33,013 nucleotides of DNA from an uncultured Roseiarcus sp. (GCA_945957375.1 CAMFKX010000020.1:1-33013), one strand, 5' to 3'; counted from the stretch's first letter, positions 9,136 to 17,592 are shown. The notes: generated by a model from the sequence alone, not told the origin. A program made the numbers and translations.

Positions 9136-10662
9136 CTATCCCGACGCTTCCTCCACGCGCACGTCGTACCCCCACAGCCAGCGGATGTGGCGCAGGGTCG
9201 CATCCTTGCCGATGTCGGCGAGGCCGACGCCGTTGCGCCGGGCGTGGCGCAGAACCAGCGGCCGGTCGCCGAGCACGTCGGCGTCGACCACCTGGATGTC
9301 CGGCTCGTTGGCCGGGACGTCGTAACTGTCGGCGAGCTTCGAGCGCACGTGGCGGTAGCCCTCGGCGTCGTGGATCGCCTCGACCCGCACCTTCGGCTCG
9401 CTCGCCTTGTCGGCCAGCGCGAACAGGCGGAACTGGCGGATCAGCCGCGGCGACAGGAATTGCCGGATGAACGATTCGTCGCGGTAATTGGCCCAGACGT
9501 CGCGCAGGACCGCCGCCCAGTCGCTGCGTCCGGCGATGTCGGGGAACCAGACGCGATCCTCGTCGGTCGGCGCCTCGCAGATCCGCCGGATGTCCTGCAT
9601 CATCGCGAAGCCGAGCGCATAGGGATTGAAGCCGCTGAAGCGCTGGTCGTTGTAGTCGAACTGCGCGACGACGTTGGCGTGGCTGTGCAGGATCTCGAGC
9701 AGGGCGCCCTCTGAGATCAGGCCCTTGTCGTAGAGGCGGTTGACGATGGTATAGTGGACGAAGGTCGCGCAACCCTCGTTCATCAGCTTGGTTTGCCGCT
9801 GCGGATAGAAATATTGCGCGACGTTGCGCACGATGCGCAACAACTCGCGCTGCCAGGTGCGCAGCTTCGGGCTGTTCTTCTCCAGGAAATAGAGCAGGTT
9901 CTCTTCCGGCAGGCGCAGCGACTGCTTGCGCTCGCGCGCATCCTCCTCATTGGCCTCGGGCTCCCGCGCCGGCGCCGCGCCGGGCACGGTGCGCCAAAGG
10001 TCGCGGTAGTCCTGCTCTTCGCGCGTCAGGCGCTCGCGCCGCTGCCGTTCGTATTCGGCGAGGCTCAGCCGGCGCGCGCGCGGATAGCGGAACACGCCCT
10101 GGCCCATCAGGGCGTGGGCGGCGTCGAGCGTGCGCTCGACCGCCTCGACGCCGTAGCGCTCCTCGCACACGGCGACATAGCGCTTGGCGAAATCGAGATA
10201 ATCGAGGATGCCGGTCGCGTCGGTCCACTGCTGGAAGAGATAGTTGTTCTTGAAGAAGTGGTTGTGGCCGAAGGCGGCGTGCGCGATGACGAGCGTCTGC
10301 ATCGCCATCGTGTTCTCCTCCATGCAATAGCTGATGCACGGGTTGGAGTTGATCACGATCTCGTAGGCGAGCGCGGTGTAGCCCTTGCGGTAGAGCGCTT
10401 CGTCGCGGGCGAAGCGCTTGCCGTAGGACCAGTGCGCATACATCAGCGGCATGCCGACCGACGAATAGGCGTCGAGCATCTGCTCGGCTGAGATGATCTC
10501 GATCTGGTTGGGGAAGATGTCGAGGCCAAGCTCCTCGCGCGCGATCGCGTCGATGGCGTCGTAAACGCGACGGACGGTCGGGAAATCCCATTCGGGGCCG
10601 TCGAACAGCAGCTTGCCGCCCGGATGGAGGGAATGGGTCGCTTCGAGAGACGCGGTGCTCAT
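9136..10662 (-). CDS. spoVR: SpoVR family protein
   Basis: A 508-residue SpoVR/YcgB protein, the usual family length. The conserved N-terminal part runs through WDFPTVRRVYDAIDAIAREELGL, FPNQIEIISAEQMLDAYSS and the Cys/Glu/His-rich block ISYCMEENTMAMQTLVIAHAAFGHNHFFKNN. The family is linked to spore cortex formation in Bacillus and to stress or stationary phase in Gram-negatives; its biochemical activity is not established. The ATG (MSTASLEA) overlaps the yeaH stop as ATGA, showing translational coupling. It is the last gene of prkA-yeaH-spoVR and ends against a bidirectional hairpin. The gene frame extends further upstream but only over yeaH. Confidence 0.93.
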   Translation of the reverse strand: MSTASLEATHSLHPGGKLLFDGPEWDFPTVRRVYDAIDAIAREELGLDIFPNQIEIISAEQMLDAYSSVGMPLMYAHWSYGKRFARDEALYRKGYTALAYEIVINSNPCISYCMEENTMAMQTLVIAHAAFGHNHFFKNNYLFQQWTDATGILDYLDFAKRYVAVCEERYGVEAVERTLDAAHALMGQGVFRYPRARRLSLAEYERQRRERLTREEQDYRDLWRTVPGAAPAREPEANEEDARERKQSLRLPEENLLYFLEKNSPKLRTWQRELLRIVRNVAQYFYPQRQTKLMNEGCATFVHYTIVNRLYDKGLISEGALLEILHSHANVVAQFDYNDQRFSGFNPYALGFAMMQDIRRICEAPTDEDRVWFPDIAGRSDWAAVLRDVWANYRDESFIRQFLSPRLIRQFRLFALADKASEPKVRVEAIHDAEGYRHVRSKLADSYDVPANEPDIQVVDADVLGDRPLVLRHARRNGVGLADIGKDATLRHIRWLWGYDVRVEEASG

Positions 10663-11969
10663 GTCGCGGCGCCCTTGCTGGTTTGTCTGGCGAACAGCTT
10701 GCGGAAGACCGGATAGATGTCGGCCCGGCCGGCCACCCGCGCCAAGGCGAAATTGGGCGCCGCCTCCTTCAGGCCGGCGTAGGCGCGCCACAGCTCCTTG
10801 CCGCCGACATCGATGGGCGAGTCCTCGTCGGCGATCTCGATATAGGCGTAATACTGGACCAGCGGCAGGATCGACTGCATCAGCATCGCCACGCAGGCGC
10901 GCGAGTCGCTTCCAGAATTGTCGCCGTCGGACGCCTGCGCGCAATAGACGTTCCAGTCGCCGACCGGATAGCGCGCCTCGCGCACCGCCATCATCGCCTT
11001 CAGCGCCGAGCTGACAACGGTTCCGCCGGTCTCGCGGCCGTAGAAGAACTCCTGTTCGTCGACCTCGGCGGCCTCGTCGGTGTGCCGGATGAAGACGATC
11101 TCGACGCGCTCGTATTTTCGCTTGAGGAACAGGTGCAGCAGGATGAAGAACCGCTTGGCGAGCTCCTTCTCGCGCTCGCCCATCGAGGCCGAAACGTCCA
11201 TCAGGCAGAACATCACCGCCTTGGCGCGCGGCACCAGCACCGGCGAGAACCGGCTGTAGCGCACGTCGATCGGGTCGATGAACGGAATCGCGCGCTGCCG
11301 GCGCTTGAGCCGGTCGATCTCGCGCACGAGATGAACCATCCGCTGACGTTCGGGAACGTCATGGCCCGGACTGGCTTTGAGCGCCTCGAGCTCGGCTTCC
11401 AGCCGCTCGACCTCCGAAGCGGTCGGTCGGCGCAGGGCGAGCCGCCGTCCCATGCTGACCCGCATGGTTCGCAGCACGGCGAGATTGGGCGTCGCGCCGT
11501 CGCTGGTGTAGCCGGCGCGGCGGAACTCCTTCGCCTTGGAATCCCTGAGCGACGTCTTGACCAGGTCGGGCAGCTCGAGATCCTCGAACAAGATGTCGAG
11601 GAACTCCGCCTCGGTCAGCGCGAACGAGAACGGATCCTCGCCGCGTCCGCCGCTTGACGGCTCGCGTCCTCCGCCGCCGCCGCCCTTGCCGCGGGGCTTG
11701 TCGATTGTGTCCCCGGCGACGAATTCCTTGTTGCCTGGCAGCACGAATTCCCGCTCGCCGCTATCGCGGGAAAGATGAAACTGCGGCTCGTCGATGCCGT
11801 CGCCGGGAATCGAGACCGAACCGCCCTTGGTCACGTCGGCGATCGAGCGTTCGGCGACCGCCTTGTCGACCGCGCGCTTCACCTCGGAACGGACCCGCCG
11901 GAGAAAACGCTGACGGTTGCCGAGGCTCTTGTCGCGGGGGTTGAGACGGCGGTCGACGAACTGGGCCAT
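10659..11969 (-). CDS. yeaH: YeaH/YhbH family protein (DUF444), von Willebrand A-like
   Basis: A 436-residue DUF444 protein. The N-terminus (FVDRRLNPRDKSLGNRQRFLRR) is the family signature. Residues about 88-110 form a Gly-rich low-complexity linker. A vWA-like domain starts near 250, with the metal-site motif D258-V-S260-A-S262 in VMFCLMDVSASMGE. The family partners the PrkA kinase: yeaG and yeaH are adjacent in E. coli and are both linked to nitrogen-starvation and stationary-phase responses. The start lies 19 bases after prkA and has GAAGGA about 7 bases upstream. The stop overlaps the spoVR start by four bases. Molecular role unproven. Confidence 0.92.
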   Translation of the reverse strand: MAQFVDRRLNPRDKSLGNRQRFLRRVRSEVKRAVDKAVAERSIADVTKGGSVSIPGDGIDEPQFHLSRDSGEREFVLPGNKEFVAGDTIDKPRGKGGGGGGREPSSGGRGEDPFSFALTEAEFLDILFEDLELPDLVKTSLRDSKAKEFRRAGYTSDGATPNLAVLRTMRVSMGRRLALRRPTASEVERLEAELEALKASPGHDVPERQRMVHLVREIDRLKRRQRAIPFIDPIDVRYSRFSPVLVPRAKAVMFCLMDVSASMGEREKELAKRFFILLHLFLKRKYERVEIVFIRHTDEAAEVDEQEFFYGRETGGTVVSSALKAMMAVREARYPVGDWNVYCAQASDGDNSGSDSRACVAMLMQSILPLVQYYAYIEIADEDSPIDVGGKELWRAYAGLKEAAPNFALARVAGRADIYPVFRKLFARQTSKGAAT

Positions 11970-11988
11970 GCCGTTTCCTTCTCTCTGC

Positions 11989-13977
11989 CTATCCGGCCTT
12001 GTTGACGCGCATGTACCATTCCACCAGCCGGCGCACCTGACGCTCCGTGTAGCCGCGCGCCACCATCCGATCGAGGAAGTCGGCGTGCTGTTTCTCGGTC
12101 TTGGAATCCTGCTTGGCGCCGAAACTGATCACCGGCAGCAGATCCTCGACCTGGCTGAACATACGCTTCTCGATCACCTCGCGGATCTTCTCGTAGGAGG
12201 TCCAGGAGGGATTCTTGCCCTGATTGGCGGCGCGTGACCGCAGCGAGAATTTGACGATTTCGTTACGGAAATCCTTCGGGTTGGCGATGCCCGCCGGCTT
12301 CTCGGTCTTCGACAATTCCGCGTCGAGCACATGACGGTCGAACACCTGGCCGGTGTCCGGATCCTTGTAGTCCTGCTCTTCGATCCAGGCGTCGGCGTAA
12401 GCGATGTATCGATCGAACAGGTTCTGACCGTACTCGCTGTAGGACTCGATGTAGGCCTTCTGGATTTCGCGGCCGATGAACTCCGCGTAGCGCGGGGCGA
12501 GCACCGACTTGATCACGTCGACATAGCGCTGCTCGACGTCCTTCGGGTATTGCTCGCGCTTGATCGCCTGTTCGAGCACGTACATCAGATGCACGGGATC
12601 GGCCGCGACCTCCTCGTTGTCGAAGTTGAACGTCTCCGACAGCACCTTGAAGGCGAACCGGGTCGAGACGCCGCTCATGCCTTCCGCCACGCCGGCGGCC
12701 TCGCGATATTCCTGCACGGACTTCGCCTTCGGGTCGGTGTCCTTCAGGCTCTCGCCGTTATAGACACGCAACTTAGAATAGAGCGACGAGTTCTCGTGTT
12801 CCTTGAGCCGGGTGAGAATGCAGAACCGCGCCAGGAATTCGAGCACTTCCGGGGCGCACGAGGCATTGGCTAGCTCGCTGTTTTCCAATAGCTTCGCGTA
12901 GATTTTGGCTTCTTCGTCGACCCGAAGGCAGTACGGGACCTTGACGACGCAGATGCGGTCGAGAAACGCCTCGTTATTTTTGTTATTTCGGAACTGGTCC
13001 CATTCCGATTCGTTCGAATGGGCGAGCACGATGCCCTGGAACGGCAGCGCGCCGAGGTTCTCGGTGCCGGCGTAATTGCCTTCCTGCGTCGCTGTCAGCA
13101 GCGGATGCAGGACCTTGATCGGCGCCTTGAACATCTCGACGAATTCGAGCAGCCCCTGGGTCGTCCGATTGAGCCCGCCGGAATAGCTGTAGGCGTCCGG
13201 GTCGTGCTGCGAGAAGTGCTCGAGCTTGCGGATGTCGACCTTGCCGACCAGAGTCGAGATGTCCTGATTGTTTTCGTCGCCGGGTTCGGTTTTGGCGACG
13301 CCGATCTGGCGCAGCTTCGACGGGTAGAGCTTGACCACCGAGAAGCGCGAGATGTCGCCGTCGAAGGCGTCGAGGCGCTTGGCGGCCCAGGGCGAGCAGA
13401 TGCCGGTCAGGCGACGCTGCGGGATGCCGAAGCGGCTTTCCAGAACATCGCCCATCTGCTCCGGCCGGAACAAGCCGAGCGGCGATTCGAACACCGGGCT
13501 CAATTCGTCGCCCGCCGCCAGCACGTAGATCGGCTGAGTCTCCATCAGCGCCTTCAGCCGCTCGGCGAGCGACGACTTGCCGCCGCCGACCGGCCCGAGC
13601 AGGTAGAGGATCTGCTTGCGCTCCTCGAGCCCCTGCGCCGCGTGCTGGAAATAGCTGACCACCCGCTGGATCGTGTCCTCCATGCCGAAGAAGCCCGCCA
13701 TCGACGGATAGAGCTTGATCGTTCGGTTGAGGAAGATGCGGCCGAGCCGAGAATCCTTGGAAGTGTCGACCAGAACGGGTTCGCCGATCGCCGTGATCAT
13801 CCGCTCGGCCGCCGAGGCGGTCATCCCCGGATCGTTGCGGCAGCCTTCCAGATACTCATCGAAGCTCATCGCCTCGCGCCGTTCGCGCGCGTAGGCCGAG
13901 GAGAACAGGTCGCGAATGGCCTGGCCCTTATCGGCCGTTCCGGACCCCGCAAGTGCAAAACCGGCGTTCGGGCTCAT
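11989..13977 (-). CDS. prkA: PrkA family serine protein kinase (AAA+)
   Basis: A 662-residue PrkA (YeaG in E. coli), a cytoplasmic protein combining an AAA+ ATPase with a C-terminal kinase-like region. The Walker A motif GPVGGGKS is at residues 128-135. The block GLNRTTQGLLEFVEMFK and a long helical C-terminal half follow the family pattern. At 662 residues it is about 20 longer than common homologues because of a Gly/Ala-rich N-terminal start (MSPNAGFALAGSGTADKG). GGAGA lies about 8 bases before the ATG. It is the first gene of the leftward prkA-yeaH-spoVR operon, whose order is conserved in many proteobacteria. The phosphorylated target is unknown; in Bacillus PrkA affects sporulation and later work reports protease-like activity. 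Confidence 0.94.
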   Translation of the reverse strand: MSPNAGFALAGSGTADKGQAIRDLFSSAYARERREAMSFDEYLEGCRNDPGMTASAAERMITAIGEPVLVDTSKDSRLGRIFLNRTIKLYPSMAGFFGMEDTIQRVVSYFQHAAQGLEERKQILYLLGPVGGGKSSLAERLKALMETQPIYVLAAGDELSPVFESPLGLFRPEQMGDVLESRFGIPQRRLTGICSPWAAKRLDAFDGDISRFSVVKLYPSKLRQIGVAKTEPGDENNQDISTLVGKVDIRKLEHFSQHDPDAYSYSGGLNRTTQGLLEFVEMFKAPIKVLHPLLTATQEGNYAGTENLGALPFQGIVLAHSNESEWDQFRNNKNNEAFLDRICVVKVPYCLRVDEEAKIYAKLLENSELANASCAPEVLEFLARFCILTRLKEHENSSLYSKLRVYNGESLKDTDPKAKSVQEYREAAGVAEGMSGVSTRFAFKVLSETFNFDNEEVAADPVHLMYVLEQAIKREQYPKDVEQRYVDVIKSVLAPRYAEFIGREIQKAYIESYSEYGQNLFDRYIAYADAWIEEQDYKDPDTGQVFDRHVLDAELSKTEKPAGIANPKDFRNEIVKFSLRSRAANQGKNPSWTSYEKIREVIEKRMFSQVEDLLPVISFGAKQDSKTEKQHADFLDRMVARGYTERQVRRLVEWYMRVNKAG

Positions 13978-14570
13978 GGCGTGTCTCCAACTAGACTCGG
14001 CTCCGGCCCCGCCCCTTGCGAGGGTGAGTCGGAAAGGTTAACGGATAATGTAGGCGTGTTTCGCGCTGAGACAATCGGAAAGAGACCTTGGACCGCGGAA
14101 AGTCTCCGAGGACTCTGTGCTGGGCGCCAACTTCGTCGGCCAGACCCGTTTTCACGAGGCATGCCTTCCCACTCGCAAATCCGACTCAAATCCCTCCGCT
14201 CGGCCCCGCTGCCGCAGGCGCCGCGTCGAACATTGTCCCCGGCGCCGCGGATTGCCGCCGCCCGATTCACTCGGCGCGGCGTCGGCTCGTCGCCTCTCCA
14301 AGGCCTTACGCCCCCGCAGCAAAAGCTCCCACGCAAGTTCCGCGCCGGAAGCGCGTCGCGCGCAACATTCCTTTGGTGGCGTTGAGCGGCCCCGCCGCGC
14401 CGCGACTGAACAGCCTTGCCCAAAAAGCAAGCGAAAGTGCGGCAATACGCGTCGGTGACGCGGTTTCGTGGTCAGGAAAGCGGCAGATCGTCGACCCTCG
14501 GGCCCTCGGCCCGTGTGACGGGCGCGGAAGGTGCGCAGTTGAGCGCATTCCCGCGGTTCCCAAGCCTAGA
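13978..14570. other. 593-base gap between prkA and the ArsR gene
   Basis: No gene is recognised here on either strand. Open frames exist but are Arg/Ala/Pro-rich and look like GC-driven noise; one leftward frame at 14152-14445 (97 codons) could not be linked to any family. The left end carries the prkA leader and likely promoter. The rest holds no clear terminator, repeat or RNA gene that I can support. Confidence 0.4.
14047..14074 (-). promoter_or_regulatory. Possible promoter of prkA-yeaH-spoVR
   Basis: Reading leftward, TTGTCT (14074-14069) and TACATT (14052-14047) are separated by 16 bases and sit about 70 bases before the prkA ATG. Each matches four of six bases of the housekeeping -35 and -10 consensus. 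This is a weak call from pattern only. Confidence 0.3.
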
Positions 14571-14924
14571 CTAGCCGACCCCGCAGCAGAAGCTCTTGTA
14601 CAGAACGTCGATCATCGCCCGCACCTTGTCGTCGGCGATGCTGTAGTGGATGGTCTTGCCGTCCCTCCGCGCCGACACCAGCCCCTCGAGGCGAAGGCGC
14701 GCGAGCTGCTGCGACACGGTCGACTGCCGAAGCGAGAGGAAGTCCTCGAGCTCCCCGACCGACTTCTCTCCGTCCAGAAGATTGCACAGGATCATCAGCC
14801 GAGACTCGTGGGCGAGCGCCTTCAGGAACTCGCTCGCCTCGCGGGCGCTGTCGGCCATGCGGTCGCGGTCCACCGTCATCGGCATGTGGCGCTTCATCGC
14901 TGTCGCTGGGGCCGTGGCGTTCAT
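14571..14924 (-). CDS. ArsR/SmtB family repressor, SqrR/BigR-like
   Basis: A 117-residue winged-helix repressor of the ArsR family. The recognition helix lies in LSLRQSTVSQQLARLRLEGL (63-82) and the wing in VSARRDGKTIHYSI (83-96). It lacks the CxC metal motif of arsenic sensors. Instead it has C47 (LMILCNLL) and C113 (SFCCGVG), 66 residues apart. This is the same spacing as the paired cysteines of the persulfide sensors SqrR (C41/C107) and BigR (C42/C108), which form a tetrasulfide bridge with reactive sulfur and release DNA. The C-terminal C113-C114 pair is a small departure. The start ATG is set by the family N-terminus; an AT-rich dyad lies just upstream. The transporter, thioredoxin and persulfide-reductase-like genes to the right support a sulfur role. 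Confidence 0.88.
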   Translation of the reverse strand: MNATAPATAMKRHMPMTVDRDRMADSAREASEFLKALAHESRLMILCNLLDGEKSVGELEDFLSLRQSTVSQQLARLRLEGLVSARRDGKTIHYSIADDKVRAMIDVLYKSFCCGVG

Positions 14925-14940
14925 AACTTCAATTCCATAT

Positions 14941-14980
14941 CTGCTAATATATCAGTATAACAGGAAATGGCCGCCGTGCA
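14941..14980 (-). promoter_or_regulatory. Likely autoregulated promoter/operator of the ArsR repressor
   Basis: Leftward, the sequence TATACT (14959-14954) is a good -10, with TTGCAC 16 bases before it. The AT-rich stretch CTGCTAATATATCAG (14941-14955), with CTG/CAG ends in imperfect dyad, overlaps the -10. It stands out sharply from its GC-rich surroundings, which suits an ArsR-family operator. The octamer TATAACAG beside it (14956-14963) recurs at 15672-15679 near the transporter gene. Confidence 0.4.
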
Positions 14981-15476
14981 AAAGCGCCTGCGCGCATGGG
15001 CACCAATCGCTCGAAGCTCCGGTACGGCGCCTCCTCCTCCACCTGGGGCGTGCGCAAGCGCGGCCCGGATGGGGGAGGGGACGCTCGCCGTGGGCGTACA
15101 AGTTTCTTCAAGCGATTGCCCTGGCGCGCATGGTCGCCAGCGCGCAGATCGTCCCAGGGCCGCGAGCAGCTACGCGCCGCGACGGAGACGCCACCGAGGA
15201 CGACCTGGTCGCCGACCTGCCGCGACCGTGGAAGCAGGAGTTCGCTACAGCCGTCATGCGGGCCGAGCTCTTCAAGCCCCTGGCTCGCTCGACGAAGACG
15301 GGCTGACGACGATCGCAGCGTCCTGGGGCGCGAGGTCCGGCTCGACGACGTCAACTATCTCCGACCGGCACGCGCCGCCTTCTGCGCGTCACAGTTCGCG
15401 ACGGACCCGGTCATGCAACACCACGCGCGCGACGGCGCGGGAGCGCGCCCAGGCGCGGGCGAGAGCGGCGCGAGGT
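14981..15476. other. Gene-poor stretch right of the ArsR gene
   Basis: About 500 bases with no recognised gene. Several overlapping frames are open on both strands but none shows a family motif, a consistent codon pattern over its length or a ribosome site. Short protein-like patches shift frame (for example rightward around 15100-15306 and 15310-15420), so decayed coding sequence is possible but unproven. Confidence 0.35.
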
Positions 15477-15656
15477 CTACCGCGAAGCCGGCCGGAGCCG
15501 TCGCCAGAGCGCGCGCGTCTGATCGGCGACGTCGGCCCAGGTGAGCACGGCGTCGGGGCGGGTCTCGATCAGCTCGAGCTTTCGCGTGAGCTCGCGAACG
15601 TCGGCGCTCGGACCACGAAACCGCCGCGCCGGGTCGAGAGAAACAGCGTTCGCCAT
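15477..15656 (-). CDS. Possible small protein of 59 residues
   Basis: A short leftward frame starting ATG at 15656 and ending TAG at 15477. The product begins MANAVSLDPARRFRG and continues with an amphipathic, balanced-charge segment (ELTRKLELIETRPDAVLTW, then ADVADQTRALWRRLRPASR). GAGG lies about 10 bases before the ATG, and a perfect TTGACA with a weak -10 lies further upstream. Composition is more protein-like than neighbouring noise frames. I do not recognise the family. It could be a genuine small gene of the sulfur locus or the remaining end of a decayed larger gene. Confidence 0.35.
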   Translation of the reverse strand: MANAVSLDPARRFRGPSADVRELTRKLELIETRPDAVLTWADVADQTRALWRRLRPASR

Positions 15657-15860
15657 ACGCGATAGGCCTCATATAACAGACAATGACGCAATATCGCAGA
15701 AGGCAGCATTTGTCAATGTGATTAAGTATAGACAGCGAAACGCATCTGTATATTGCTGCCGACTTCTGGACGGACGCGGCAAAAGATATTAATAAGCGAA
15801 TGTGTTTATCGATATCGCCCGGTCCGCCGCGGCGCGGGACCGGGGGACCAAAGCGCCGAT
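15657..15860. promoter_or_regulatory. AT-rich intergenic control region before the YeiH-family gene
   Basis: A stretch of clearly lower GC than the rest of the window. On the minus strand it contains a perfect TTGACA (15716-15711), which with a weak TATTGC 17 bases on could drive the small leftward frame. It also contains an imperfect inverted repeat: CAGAAGGCAGCA (15697-15708) against TGCTGCCGACTTCTG (15754-15768). TATAACAG at 15672-15679 matches the copy beside the ArsR promoter. GATATTAATAAGCGAATG near 15785-15802 resembles GATATTTTAATGTATG before the reductase gene. These are candidate sites for the sulfur repressor. Confidence 0.4.
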
Positions 15861-15916
15861 GCCTCACGAGACGCTTCAGACGCGGTTGGCGCTCAGGATG
15901 GCGCAGGCTTCGGCCT

Positions 15917-16981
15917 ATGTCCGCGGCTAGGCCGGACGCGGCGGTCGCAACGCTCGCCCGGTCGTTCGGCGCCGCTGCGCCGCTCGTCCCGGGGCTCGTC
16001 TTCGCCGCATTGCTCGCCTGGGCCTCGGTCCAGATCGAGCCGCTCACCACCCAAGCCGCGCTCGCCACGGTCGGCCGCAAGGTGACGATCACCGCGCCGG
16101 TCGTCGCGCTCGTGATCGGCATGATCCTCCATCCGATCGCCGATCGACCCGCCTTCACCGTCGGGACGACCTTCGCGATCAAGAGGGTCCTGCGCTGGGC
16201 GATCGCGCTTTTCGGCCTCAAGATCGCGCTCGCCGACATCCTCGGGCTCGGGCTGGGCACGGCGGCGATGGTGATCGTGGCGATGGCGGCGACCCTCGTC
16301 TCCGGCGTCCTGTTCGCCCGCCTGTTCGGCCGCGGCGACCTGTACGGGGCCATCGTCGGCGGCGCGACCGCGGTCTGCGGCGCGTCGGCCGCGCTCGCCA
16401 CCGCTTCCGTGCTGCCTCCCTACCGGGACCGCGAGTCCGACACCGCCTTCACCGCCATCACGGTCAACATCCTCGCGACCGTCGGCATGATCGCCTATCC
16501 GCCGCTATGCGACCTTCTCGGCTTCGACCATCGCACGACCGGGATTTTCCTCGGGGCGACGATCCACGACGTCGCCCAGGTGGTCGGGGCCGGCTACGCC
16601 GTCTCGGACACGACCGGCGACATCGCGACGGTCGTGAAGCTCTTCCGGGTCTTCATGCTGCTCCCGGTCGTGCTCCTGGTCGGCTGGTGGTTCTCGGGGC
16701 AAGGCGGCGACGCGCACAAGGCCAAGGTCCCGGTCCCCGTGTTCGCGATCATGTTCCTCGTCTTCGTCGTCATCAACTCGCTCGGCGTGATCCCGCAGCC
16801 GGCCAAGGCGGCCCTGGTCGAGGCGTCGCGCTGGGGCCTTCTGCTGGCGATCGCCGCGCTCGGCCTCAACACCTCGCTCGGCACGATCCTCCGGGTCGGT
16901 CCGCGACACCTGATGGTGGTGGTCGGCTCGACCGCGGTGATCTTCTTGATACCGCTCGTCTGGCTGCTCGCGACGCGATAG
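15917..16981 (+). CDS. YeiH family putative sulfate/sulfite exporter (UPF0324)
   Basis: A 354-residue inner-membrane protein with around ten hydrophobic segments spread over its length. The family signature is clear at about residues 147-166 (GGATAVCGASAALATASVLP, with C154), followed by TAITVNILATVGMIAYPPLC and IFLGATIHDVAQVVGAGY. YeiH-family proteins are annotated as putative sulfate exporters, and members occur with BigR-type regulators in sulfur-detoxification operons; direct transport data are thin. The ATG at 15917 gives the family length. An in-frame start at 15800 would add 39 Arg/Gly-rich residues and is unlikely. A 23-codon frame (15859-15930) overlaps the start and might couple translation. 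trxC follows after 25 bases. Confidence 0.85.
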   Translation: MSAARPDAAVATLARSFGAAAPLVPGLVFAALLAWASVQIEPLTTQAALATVGRKVTITAPVVALVIGMILHPIADRPAFTVGTTFAIKRVLRWAIALFGLKIALADILGLGLGTAAMVIVAMAATLVSGVLFARLFGRGDLYGAIVGGATAVCGASAALATASVLPPYRDRESDTAFTAITVNILATVGMIAYPPLCDLLGFDHRTTGIFLGATIHDVAQVVGAGYAVSDTTGDIATVVKLFRVFMLLPVVLLVGWWFSGQGGDAHKAKVPVPVFAIMFLVFVVINSLGVIPQPAKAALVEASRWGLLLAIAALGLNTSLGTILRVGPRHLMVVVGSTAVIFLIPLVWLLATR

Positions 16982-17006
16982 ACCGGGGGGCGCCAGGAGC
17001 TGCGCG

Positions 17007-17438
17007 ATGACCCAGTCCCGCAACGTCGTCTGCCCGCAATGCGCGTCCGTCAACCGCGTCCCGGCCGACCGGCCGGCGACGCAGGCGGTCTGCGGCGCCT
17101 GCAAGTCGCCGCTGTTTCCCGGCCATCCGATCGCGCTGACGACGGCGACCTTCGACCGGCATCTCGAGCGCACCGACGCGCCGGTCGTCGTGGATTTCTG
17201 GGCGCCGTGGTGCGGCCCGTGCCGGGCGATGGCGCCGATCTTCGAACGCGCCGCAAAGGAACTCGAGCCGCGCGCCCGGTTCGCCAAGGTCAACGTCGAC
17301 GAGGAGCCTTCGATCTCGGCGCGTTACGGCGTCCGGGGCATTCCGACGCTGATCGTGTTCGACCACGGCAAGGTCGTGAAGCAACACGCGGGCCTCGTCG
17401 ACCTGGCCTTCCTGCGCGGCCTCGTCGGGTCAGCCTGA
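17007..17438 (+). CDS. trxC: Thioredoxin 2 (TrxC)
   Basis: A 143-residue cytoplasmic disulfide reductase of the thioredoxin 2 type. An N-terminal zinc ribbon carries C9, C12, C29 and C32 (CPQC and CGAC). The thioredoxin fold follows, with active site W68-C69-G70-P71-C72 and the cis-proline P113 (RGIPT). Length matches the family (about 140-145). AGGAG lies seven bases before the ATG. It sits 25 bases after the YeiH-family gene and before a persulfide-reductase-like enzyme, so it may reduce protein persulfides or recharge the rhodanese in this locus. That role is inference; the identity is secure. Confidence 0.95.
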   Translation: MTQSRNVVCPQCASVNRVPADRPATQAVCGACKSPLFPGHPIALTTATFDRHLERTDAPVVVDFWAPWCGPCRAMAPIFERAAKELEPRARFAKVNVDEEPSISARYGVRGIPTLIVFDHGKVVKQHAGLVDLAFLRGLVGSA

Positions 17439-17524
17439 GCCCGCTTTCAAACTTTCGACGATCGCTGGGGCTGACCGGCGTCGGCGGCGGCTCGCCGGCG
17501 GGTGCGGCCATTTGACCCGCGCCC

Positions 17525-17592
17525 TTGAAAAACACATGCGGATATTTTAATGTATGGTCCGGGAACCAGGGTTTACCGAGCGAGAGAGCCTC
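17525..17592 (+). promoter_or_regulatory. Possible promoter/operator of the CoADR-rhodanese gene
   Basis: TTGAAA (17525-17530) is followed by an AT-rich stretch containing GGATATTTTAATGTATGG, in which TATTTT or TAATGT could be the -10. The AT-rich core resembles GATATTAATAAGCGAATG upstream of the YeiH-family gene. This supports a second, possibly repressor-controlled, start inside the locus. Confidence 0.35.

Noticed and set aside
6935-9772. 945-codon leftward open frame crossing three genes
   Set aside because: It runs antisense to the PEP-CTERM-like and phosphomannomutase genes and out of frame through spoVR, without any family motif.
14571-14924. Arsenic- or zinc-sensing role for the ArsR-family protein
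   Set aside because: There is no CxC metal motif in the recognition helix and no ars, czc or znt gene nearby. The cysteine pair spacing fits persulfide sensors instead.
14088-14960. 290-codon rightward frame opposite the ArsR gene
   Set aside because: It overlaps the ArsR gene in antisense and has no ribosome site or recognisable domain.
15355-16401. 348-codon leftward frame opposite the YeiH-family gene
   Set aside because: The opposite strand has a well-supported membrane protein and the leftward product is low-complexity. Only the separate 59-codon frame at 15477-15656 was kept, with low confidence.
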